Shown here piece after piece: positions 57,555 to 64,000 of a DNA stretch of 64,000 nucleotides. Each line of letters opens with the position of its first letter. Positions within the stretch are counted from its first letter, which is position 1. Origin of the DNA: an uncultured Poribacteria bacterium (lineage in GTDB: Bacteria > Poribacteria > WGA-4E > WGA-3G). Below the pieces are notes generated by a model. That model ran no database searches and was not told the origin of the DNA. It saw nothing but the letters and a program-made list of their open reading frames with translations. Both the position numbers and the translations under genes were made by a program. The DNA lies in assembly GCA_951828515.1 (NCBI GenBank), contig OX639992.1, positions 1,178,001-1,242,000 of the forward strand, written 5' to 3'.

Positions 57555-59306
57555 TCAATCACCTGCCCATAACTTCCGCATCTCCTCAGAGGAAGCGAGC
57601 AGTTCATCCAACGTTCCGACTGCCTCAACGCGCCCGTCTTTGAGAACAATAATCTGATCTGCTCGACGGAGGGCGGGACGCCGATGAGAAACGACGAGGC
57701 AGGTCGCTCGTGTCGTCTCAAAAAGGCGTTCCCATAGGGTCTGTTCCGTCTCAACATCAAGCCCGGACGAAAGATCGTCAAAAACGAGCAGATCCGAGTC
57801 TCGCATGAACATCCGTGCTGCCGCCGTGCGTTGCATTTGTCCACCCGACAACTTGACACCACGCGGTCCAACAACAGTTTCAAGACCGTCCTCAAGTGTT
57901 GGTAGATCTGTCTCCATGACACCGAGTCGAATTGAGCGATTGAGGGTATCCCAATCCCACGGTAAACCCATGAGAATGTTGTCACTTAATTTTTCACTGA
58001 AGAGTTTCGGGGTCTGGGGTGTATACGCGCAACGAGGTGGAACGAAAAACGACTTCGGGTCCTCAACGATTTCGCCGTTCCAGCGAATCTCACCTCCCTG
58101 TTTCGGCAGAACACCTAATAGTGTTTGCACCAGCGTTGTTTTGCCTGAACCAATCTGTCCGGTAACAACGGTGAACGATCCAGCCGGAATTTTCAAATCA
58201 ACCTCAGCAATTCCCGCTGCGTCGCCGTCGTAGCGGTAGGTGAGTCCAGAAACGGTAAGCTCATTCAGCCGATCCACCTCGCGCTTTTGAGGGATAATGA
58301 GCGGTGGTTGGTTTTCTCGTAAATATACCGGCGTGTGTTCGACTAATTTCTCTTGTGGCATCTCATCAACGGTCTGTTCCATACGGGAGAACGAGACCTT
58401 TGCGCGTTGGTGCTGTGCCATTATACTGCCGACGAGTGACCCACTTCTGGCAACTTCACCGATATATGTGGTGAAAAGTGCGAAATCCCCAACCGTAAAT
58501 TCGCCTGTGCTCATCTGTTCTGCAATCAGAATCAAAACCACACCAGTCGCAAGATTGTTAATATTGAAACTAATGGATCGGAGGAGTTGATTGAACACAT
58601 TATCCACCACAGTTGCCTTGCGGCGCGCATCGTTGAGTTTCTGAAAATGGTCAATCACATTCGTCTCCGTCCGTGCGACCTTCACTGCTAAGATAGATTG
58701 AAACAGTTCGTTGATAAAATTAGTTGACTGTTCGGTGGTGATACGTTGTGCAGTACGATACCTCTGAATGAATCGCCTTGACACGTTGACGACTGTGATA
58801 ATCAGGATACACGGGATAACTGTAATGAATGTCACGGCAACGTCGATTTGAGCCATAACGATGATTGCCAAGATCGCGAAAATAAGATTCCCCCATAAGT
58901 GAATATATTGTTCCAGATAACTTAAAATCGCCTGAACATCGTCCCGTAGCCGATTTGTCGTTTCACCGGAGGCAGTTGATACGTTATGCGGTGCCGACAT
59001 GTTCATGATGGCTGTCATCAGGTTTTTTCGCAAGAGTGTTGAAACAGCGTAACGCCAACGCGCCCATACGAATGCTGAGGAGATCAGTACCCCTCGATCC
59101 GCGAGGTGAGCGACAACAAAGAGCGCAACGTATGTCCAAGCGTTGAATCCTACTCCCGATTCTCCAGTGAGCGCATCAAAAAAACCCTTCCTAATAAGTC
59201 CCTCAAATAACGGCATTAGGTCGTCCAATCCGCGAAACAGGATGGTGCCAAGGAAAAGGAATGGACGGTAACGGATAAGGCGAATTGAGGCGCGTCCTGT
59301 TGTCAT
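57555..59306 (-). CDS. ABC exporter half-transporter (degenerate ATPase site partner)
   Basis: A 583-residue protein with an N-terminal six-helix exporter domain and a C-terminal ATPase. Walker A is [12 protein letters not shown], the signature is [15 protein letters not shown], and Walker B is [12 protein letters not shown], where the catalytic Glu is Asp. Such a substitution marks the non-catalytic site in heterodimeric exporters of the TM287/288 or BmrCD type. It overlaps its partner gene by four bases. Cargo unknown; drug or lipid export is the usual guess. Confidence 0.92.
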   Translation of the reverse strand: MTTGRASIRLIRYRPFLFLGTILFRGLDDLMPLFEGLIRKGFFDALTGESGVGFNAWTYVALFVVAHLADRGVLISSAFVWARWRYAVSTLLRKNLMTAIMNMSAPHNVSTASGETTNRLRDDVQAILSYLEQYIHLWGNLIFAILAIIVMAQIDVAVTFITVIPCILIITVVNVSRRFIQRYRTAQRITTEQSTNFINELFQSILAVKVARTETNVIDHFQKLNDARRKATVVDNVFNQLLRSISFNINNLATGVVLILIAEQMSTGEFTVGDFALFTTYIGEVARSGSLVGSIMAQHQRAKVSFSRMEQTVDEMPQEKLVEHTPVYLRENQPPLIIPQKREVDRLNELTVSGLTYRYDGDAAGIAEVDLKIPAGSFTVVTGQIGSGKTTLVQTLLGVLPKQGGEIRWNGEIVEDPKSFFVPPRCAYTPQTPKLFSEKLSDNILMGLPWDWDTLNRSIRLGVMETDLPTLEDGLETVVGPRGVKLSGGQMQRTAAARMFMRDSDLLVFDDLSSGLDVETEQTLWERLFETTRATCLVVSHRRPALRRADQIIVLKDGRVEAVGTLDELLASSEEMRKLWAGD

Positions 59307-61045
59307 TGCGTCGCTTCCTCCAGTCCGGTTTTCAGCAACTGTGAGAAGACCGAATCAGGGTCTTGAACAAGCTGATTGCGTTCGCCGTGTTCTTGAATCT
59401 CTCCGTCGGCGAGAATCATAATTTCGTCTACCTGTTGAACCGTTCCGAGTCGATGCGCAATGATGATACTGGTGCGTCCTTTCAGTAGACGCTGCACTGC
59501 GCTGTCAATGCGCTGCTCGGTTGCCGGATCAAGCCTTGAAGACGGTTCATCGAGAATAACAACTTTCGGATCTTTGAGGAACACTCTTGCAAACGCCAGT
59601 AGTTGCGCTTCTCCCGCAGAAAACCCTGTGTCTTCAAGCAGCGTATCAAGCCCGCTCGGTAGAGATTGATACCATTCTGATAATCCGAGTTCTTCAATCA
59701 CTAATAAAATTCGGTCATCAGGGATTTCGGCATCAAAGAGCGTTAAGTTCTCACGCACGGTTGCATTGAAGAGTTGCACATCTTGTGTAACCATACCGAT
59801 TTGGTTCCGCAGATCGTCTAATAGAATCTTCTCAATTGGCTTACCTCCGACGCGAATCTGCCCGCTATTAATCTCATAGAACCGAAGCAGGAGTCGGGTG
59901 ATTGTTGTCTTACCGCTACCTGTTCGTCCGAGTAACCCCAATGACTTCCCTGATTGTAATTGGAATGAAACATCCTTCAGTACTGATTCGTCTTCGGTGT
60001 AACTGAATGTGACCTTGTCAAAATCAATACCGAGCGCGTCGGATGCAGGAAGTGCTTCTGTTCCATCTTCAATATTTGAGGTGACGCGATAGAGTTCTTC
60101 AATCCGTTTGAACCCCGCCGTCGCCCGTTGAAGTTCATTAATTTGACGACCAATCATGATTAACGGACCTCGGAGCATCATCGTGTAATGAATGACAAGG
60201 TAGACGGTCCCGATCGTAAACACCTCTATCTCATACAGGTAGATACTCATGCCCATCGCCAGTGCAACGCCCAATGCAAAAAGCACACCGCTGATCGTTT
60301 GGAGTACTTCTCCCATCACGTGTGCTTTTACGGCTCTACCGTATACATCGCGATTCACATCGTAGAACCGATCCATGGTATAGCCGATGCCGCCGTTCGT
60401 GCGGAGATCTTCAATACCTGTTAACCGTTCTTCGAGAAAGCCGAACAGTCTGGAATATCCCTCTCGCTCGGCAGTGTAAACCGGAACGGCGATGTTCCGA
60501 GTAAGATTGTAAACGAAGATAGAAACCCCCACGAAACCCGTTAATGCGATACCGATCCGCCAATCTTCGAGAGTGATCACAATTAGGATACCGCCGAGCA
60601 GCAATAAACTCCCTACTACTTGAAGTATGAACTCAGAAAAAAAGTTTGAGAGTGCTGCTGTATCGCCGTCAACGCGCTCGACCATCTCACCAGGCGTGTG
60701 TTCATGATGGAAGGACATGTCGAGCTGTAAACAGTGGTACGCGAGGTCACCACGCATCCAGTTTGTTGCTCGCCAACCTATGTCTTGTCCTAAATAGGTG
60801 TTGACCAACATCAACACTTGTCCAAGGAGCCCGATTGCAAAGAAGGCAACACCAGCGAGAATCAGGGCTCGCCGCTCGCCTCCTTCTCTTGCGGTGTCAA
60901 TGAAGTAGCGGAGGATTTGTGGATTGAATAGGGCAAGACCTATCGCGCTGAATATGAAGATAGCGAGCAACGTCACGCGTATCCACTGGGGTTTCAGATA
61001 CTGTGAAAGGAGTGCGGCGTATTGCCGGAAAGGCACTTTTTCCAA
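59303..61045 (-). CDS. ABC exporter half-transporter (consensus Walker B partner)
   Basis: A 580-residue partner of the preceding half. Walker A is [12 protein letters not shown] and Walker [15 protein letters not shown] with the catalytic Glu, but its own signature is [11 protein letters not shown] rather than LSGGQ. Because the two ATPases pair head to tail, the LSGGQ of the other half completes the active site. TTG 61045 is used; no ATG is near. Its ribosome-binding site AAGGA comes from the repeat unit CCGCAAGGAAAAATT that lies directly upstream. Confidence 0.92.
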   Translation of the reverse strand: MEKVPFRQYAALLSQYLKPQWIRVTLLAIFIFSAIGLALFNPQILRYFIDTAREGGERRALILAGVAFFAIGLLGQVLMLVNTYLGQDIGWRATNWMRGDLAYHCLQLDMSFHHEHTPGEMVERVDGDTAALSNFFSEFILQVVGSLLLLGGILIVITLEDWRIGIALTGFVGVSIFVYNLTRNIAVPVYTAEREGYSRLFGFLEERLTGIEDLRTNGGIGYTMDRFYDVNRDVYGRAVKAHVMGEVLQTISGVLFALGVALAMGMSIYLYEIEVFTIGTVYLVIHYTMMLRGPLIMIGRQINELQRATAGFKRIEELYRVTSNIEDGTEALPASDALGIDFDKVTFSYTEDESVLKDVSFQLQSGKSLGLLGRTGSGKTTITRLLLRFYEINSGQIRVGGKPIEKILLDDLRNQIGMVTQDVQLFNATVRENLTLFDAEIPDDRILLVIEELGLSEWYQSLPSGLDTLLEDTGFSAGEAQLLAFARVFLKDPKVVILDEPSSRLDPATEQRIDSAVQRLLKGRTSIIIAHRLGTVQQVDEIMILADGEIQEHGERNQLVQDPDSVFSQLLKTGLEEATQ

Positions 61046-61172
61046 ATTTTAATTTTTCCTTGCGGATTTTTAATTTTTCCTTGCGGAAGAACAACGTGGG
61101 TGTTTTTGCTTGGGTGTTTCCCCTAGGACTTTGACGTGCCTGCCTCACGAGTCGCTGCGCCGTTGTTGCAGG
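61046..61172 (-). repeat. Composite intergenic repeat upstream of the ABC exporter
   Basis: Two tandem CCTTGCGG units (61046-61065 and 61065-61086), GAACAACGTG at 61089-61098, GGGTGTTTTTGCTTGGG at 61098-61114, and CTGCGCCGTTGTTGCAGG at 61155-61172. The same outer modules, in the same order, lie at 15671-15844. Confidence 0.65.
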
Positions 61173-61210
61173 CTACGTTTCCAATATAGGAGGAAACTCC
61201 GATATTTCGT

Positions 61211-61966
61211 CTAATTTTGTTTCAGTGTTGCCCAGGTGACCGCGAGTTTCCCTTTACTCTCGACAGGCAGTCCGATGGTTGCGAGCCTTTTGAGGTCGTC
61301 GGCACCCAATGTTCGGTCATAGATCATCACTTCATCGATCAACCCTTTGAAGTATCTGGCACCGCAGCATTCATCCCATCCGAACTTTAAGTTTTTGACT
61401 GTTTGTTCGATATGGGGAATGTCATTTACCTCAGAATCGAGTTTATCAGTCGCTCTGTGATAAATGTAGCTCGTTGCTTTATCAGGTTCAATCGCTATCG
61501 CGACCAACGCCCATTTATCTTCTGGGATTTCTGGTGCGCCTTGCCAGTTCCACGTCAGTGCGGAGTTGTTGTTCCATACATAGGTTAGGGTGTTGTTCGC
61601 GGCGACCCCCATCCACCACGATGCTGGATCACTTCGACCGACGACAATTCCTGACCAATCTATCGTTTTCCAGCCGTTAATTCGGGCGATCACCGTGATT
61701 GCGGTCGTTGTTAACTCAAACGTATCATCAACAACAGCATGTCCTCCACCACCGTCGAATTCAACGGCACCGTTCACCCAACCGTCGTCGGACCATTTCG
61801 CGCCTTTTTCCAAATTGGCATCGTTTCTGTTGCCTGATTCGTCGTTTCCATTGCCATCAAGGGGCCAGTAACCGACGAGTCCTTCGGTCAGATCCGCTGC
61901 GAAAGTGCCTGTAGAGCAAAGGCTCATAGCAACGGCAAAAACTACAATAACGCTTATTCTGTACAC
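61211..61966 (-). CDS. Exported LamG-domain protein with C-terminal VTWATLK motif
   Basis: A 251-residue protein with signal peptide (ISVIVVFAVAMSLCSTGTFA) and a LamG/concanavalin-like domain: LVGYWPLDGNGNDESGNRNDANLEKGAKW, FDGGGGHAVVDDTFELTTTAITVIARI and YFKGLIDEVMIYDRTLGADDL. It probably binds polysaccharide outside the cell. The C-terminus LPVESKGKLAVTWATLKQN matches those of the proteins at 13192 and 33863. Start at 61966; no strong ribosome-binding site was identified. Confidence 0.9.
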   Translation of the reverse strand: MYRISVIVVFAVAMSLCSTGTFAADLTEGLVGYWPLDGNGNDESGNRNDANLEKGAKWSDDGWVNGAVEFDGGGGHAVVDDTFELTTTAITVIARINGWKTIDWSGIVVGRSDPASWWMGVAANNTLTYVWNNNSALTWNWQGAPEIPEDKWALVAIAIEPDKATSYIYHRATDKLDSEVNDIPHIEQTVKNLKFGWDECCGARYFKGLIDEVMIYDRTLGADDLKRLATIGLPVESKGKLAVTWATLKQN

Positions 61967-62211
61967 CTCTTATCTCCTTATGTACTGTTCATTGTCCTGC
62001 ATTCCACCCCTTTAGTGGCGGAAAGTAGAGACACAGTTTTTGATAGAGAAAAACAACCAAAGATGCTATACTTTCAGCAAGCACCACTTCAAAAGATAAA
62101 CAGTATCTTCATAAATCTTTATCATACAGAGAAAAATAGTTTCGCGCAAGAAAAATCGCACAACATACGTTGGTATTACCTGTCATTGGCTAAAGACTTG
62201 AGAACGTTCGA

Positions 62212-63114
62212 ATGATCAACTCCGAAAATCATCCTATTATTGTGCTCGGTGTTGAGCGCAGTGGAACATCTGTCGTCGCTGAGATGGTGCACAGATGGGG
62301 TGCTTACGCGGGTCCTTCCGAAAAGTTACATCAGGCTGATGCACATGCCCCCAAAGGCTATTGGGAGTTTCTGCCCCTATGGGATCTGCTTGCTGAATTA
62401 GGGGATTTTGATACGGGAGCGACTTGGTGGGATAGCGACTTCCAACACCGAATTGCAAAAAAAGCCGCTGACCCTACGTCCAGAAAGAAAGCCATTGAAC
62501 TGATGGCTGAAATGCACAAAGAGGGTCCTTGGTTTTGGAAAGATCCGGCACTGAGCCATTTTTTGCCGTTTTGGAAACAGATATGGGGCGATGCGATTTA
62601 CATAATCACGGTTCGCAATCCTCTCGACATAGCAGTATCGTGGCAGAAGTTTATTATGCCATCCAATTTAAAAGCCTGTATCTCCTTTGTCGCGATGAAT
62701 TTGCTCCGTTGGCAGCATATAATGATGCAAATCCTGCAGCACACAGAAGATGCACAACACCGACTTTTTTTCGGCTATGAGGACATTATGCACAACCGAC
62801 GTGCACAAGCCGAGAGGTTGGCTTGCTTTCTGAATTCAAAACTTGGAAAGCGAGTTTCACCGATTCAGGAGATGGTTGATGCGGTTGAACCTCAGTTGTG
62901 GCGAAACAATTGTGGAATCCCGTTTGAACAGGTCCCTGAAGCAACATCGGAACAGAAAGCACTTTATGCCTTTGCAAAGCGGAAGATTGACAATCCGCTT
63001 GAGCTGTTTGATATTGCAAAATATCCACTACCCCCCGGATACCTTGAGTTCCTAAATGTTCAAGAGGCATTGCTAAAAGCCTGTCACGAACTTGAAGCAT
63101 CAGCAAATATCTAA
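62212..63114 (+). CDS. Sulfotransferase family protein
   Basis: A 300-residue protein. PIIVLGVERSGTSVVAEMVHRWG at the N-terminus is the 5'-phosphosulfate-binding loop, and YIITVRNPLDIAVSWQKFI near residues 131-149 is the 3'-phosphate-binding region (RNPxDxxxS) that binds PAPS. It transfers sulfate to a sugar, lipid or small molecule. No carbohydrate-synthesis neighbours are visible to name the acceptor. ATG 62212 has no strong ribosome-binding site. It is followed by the GNAT gene after 53 bases. Confidence 0.9.
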   Translation: MINSENHPIIVLGVERSGTSVVAEMVHRWGAYAGPSEKLHQADAHAPKGYWEFLPLWDLLAELGDFDTGATWWDSDFQHRIAKKAADPTSRKKAIELMAEMHKEGPWFWKDPALSHFLPFWKQIWGDAIYIITVRNPLDIAVSWQKFIMPSNLKACISFVAMNLLRWQHIMMQILQHTEDAQHRLFFGYEDIMHNRRAQAERLACFLNSKLGKRVSPIQEMVDAVEPQLWRNNCGIPFEQVPEATSEQKALYAFAKRKIDNPLELFDIAKYPLPPGYLEFLNVQEALLKACHELEASANI

Positions 63115-63167
63115 TAGAGGTCTGCAGTTATCCTCCGCTTATAAGATGTACTAAAAGATACAAAACC

Positions 63168-63578
63168 GTGTATATTGACATTGTTCACGCACAAAATCAT
63201 ATGCCTGACCATTACGACGATTACCTGCAAGGCTATCGCGCTGTCCGTTTGCTGGCAGAAGACGGCACCATCCTTGGTGAACTCGTTTGGCGTGTCGCAT
63301 CAGGACATAATATTGAGATTACGGAATTCGGTATATTTGAGGCAGACAGTAAACGAAAGGGTTGGGGTACTCGGTTGTTAGAAGCCGCATTTGAAGATAT
63401 GCGTCAGTACTTTGCGAAAATTAACCACCCTTTATTGAAGATATATCTTTTCTGTGAAGAAGACAACGAGGAAGGTCGAGGTTTCTACGAATCACGCGGA
63501 TTTCGATTAGAAGTTGTTTTGAAAGATTTTTGGGCAGATGGCAACGCAGTCATGTATAGTCAAGTTCTAAAATTTTGA
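63168..63578 (+). CDS. GNAT family N-acetyltransferase
   Basis: About 136 residues. The core is ITEFGIFEADSKRKGWGTRLLEAAFEDMRQYFAKINHPLLKIYLFCEEDNEEGRGFYESRGFRLE, with the acetyl-CoA loop RKGWGT and the GFYESRGF tail that define GNATs. The start is uncertain: GTG 63168 has no clear site, and ATG 63201 (MPDHYDDY) would give 125 residues. The substrate is unknown. The Nudix gene follows after 19 bases. Confidence 0.8.
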   Translation: MYIDIVHAQNHMPDHYDDYLQGYRAVRLLAEDGTILGELVWRVASGHNIEITEFGIFEADSKRKGWGTRLLEAAFEDMRQYFAKINHPLLKIYLFCEEDNEEGRGFYESRGFRLEVVLKDFWADGNAVMYSQVLKF

Positions 63579-63597
63579 TCCAATTAAGGAGTTGTGA

Positions 63598-64000
63598 ATG
63601 TCGCGTGCGCAGTGTCTCGTTCACAGGCAGAAAAGAATCCTAATGGTCAAACACCGTCATGAAGGAGAAGAATGGTGGTGCCTTCCGGGTGGACGTTTGG
63701 AAGCAGGCGAAACGCCGGAACAAGCCGCGCTGAGAGAACTTCGGGAAGAGTGCCGTGTTGAAGGCACTATAATCCGCCCAACATCTGTTGTTACTTTTGC
63801 ACCTAATGATCAATACTACACCTATTTAATAGAAATAGGCACGCAGACAGTGTCCTTAGGGAGCGATCCTGAACTAAAAGAGAATCAGGTTCTTGTGGAC
63901 GTTGCATGGATATGTCTAAACGAACTCACAGAACGAGATAGAGCATTTTTATGGACTGCTGGCTTGTTGACAATTCCTGAATTTTCTGGGGAGATTTGTT
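63598..64000 (+). CDS. Nudix hydrolase (3' truncated by window)
   Basis: ATG 63598 follows AAGGAG; the frame stays open to the end of the window (134 residues). It reads CLVHRQKRILMVKHRHEGEEWWCLPGGRLEAGETPEQAALRELREECRVEG. The Nudix box Gx5Ex7REUxEExGU is present except that the last Gly is Cys (EECRV). Nudix enzymes cleave nucleoside diphosphates linked to other moieties; the LPGGRLEAGET form is common among MutT- and ADP-ribose-pyrophosphatase-like members. The C-terminus is missing. Confidence 0.88.
   Translation, partial: MSRAQCLVHRQKRILMVKHRHEGEEWWCLPGGRLEAGETPEQAALRELREECRVEGTIIRPTSVVTFAPNDQYYTYLIEIGTQTVSLGSDPELKENQVLVDVAWICLNELTERDRAFLWTAGLLTIPEFSGEIC

Noticed and set aside
1-64000. 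CRISPR arrays, tRNA and rRNA genes
   Set aside because: No regularly spaced identical repeats, and no cloverleaf with a GTTCRA-type T-loop or rRNA segment was recognised by eye; a covariance search would settle small RNAs.

Overview
The window is a gene-dense bacterial chromosome segment of roughly even base composition. No rRNA, tRNA or CRISPR array was seen. The gene content suggests a member of Candidatus Poribacteria or a close relative: Gfo/Idh/MocA oxidoreductases, phytanoyl-CoA dioxygenase (PhyH) family proteins, Uma2 endonucleases, LamG proteins, a CBM9/DUF5916 outer-membrane protein, a NACHT protein, a lone microcompartment vertex protein, and many short intergenic repeats shared between loci. 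This taxonomic guess is an inference from content; no marker gene was compared.

Layout. 1-13.1 kb: the end of an unidentified gene, an oxidoreductase, then a tetrapyrrole cluster (exported protein of unknown function, hemB, hemL, a polyprenyl diphosphate synthase, a precorrin-2-dehydrogenase-like protein, Uma2, a HemX/CcsA-like membrane protein, then hemA-hemC-cobA/hemD behind a consensus promoter). This covers glutamyl-tRNA to uroporphyrinogen III and the methylation and oxidation branch towards sirohaem. 13.1-17.8 kb: exported protein, Nramp-like transporter, Ldh2-type dehydrogenase, lipoprotein. 17.9-21 kb: a conflict-type patch with a Phd-like antitoxin, a partner ORF with no normal start codon, and a NACHT NTPase gene broken by an internal deletion. 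21.2-25 kb: exported TPR protein, FG-GAP/ASPIC protein and ComEA-like protein with overlapping ends. 25-35.5 kb: 5-formyl-THF cyclo-ligase with a BMC vertex protein, thiO-like oxidase, an ECF sigma factor with a structured leader, VOC, HAD, Uma2, oxidoreductase, a DUF433/DUF5615 pair, a zinc-ribbon array protein, two methyltransferases and a LamG protein.

35.5-36.05 kb: an internally deleted IS605-family tnpB remnant. A TTGACA-17-TATGAT promoter fires straight into an 84-nt segment in which four perfect helices form a nested pseudoknot just before the tnpB start. This is the strongest candidate for something undescribed. 36-48.3 kb: AAC(3)-like acetyltransferase, two PhyH proteins, a nuclease-like protein, GNAT enzymes, a large metzincin, a zinc alcohol dehydrogenase, a Rossmann/SAF oxidoreductase and a retropepsin-like protease. 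48.3-57.5 kb: CBM9/DUF5916 protein, paired trypsin-TPR lipoproteins, another lipoprotein, a glycosidase-like beta-propeller protein and a HigBA-like pair. 57.5-64 kb: a heterodimeric ABC exporter, a LamG protein, a sulfotransferase, a GNAT and the start of a Nudix hydrolase.

Cross-cutting signals: three unrelated exported proteins end in the same short C-terminal motif. A short repeat containing a Shine-Dalgarno-like core sits just upstream of three minus-strand genes and also inside one coding sequence. Several intergenic repeat families recur, and TTG starts with good ribosome-binding sites are common. Many starts given here differ from the longest open frame because of ribosome-binding-site position.
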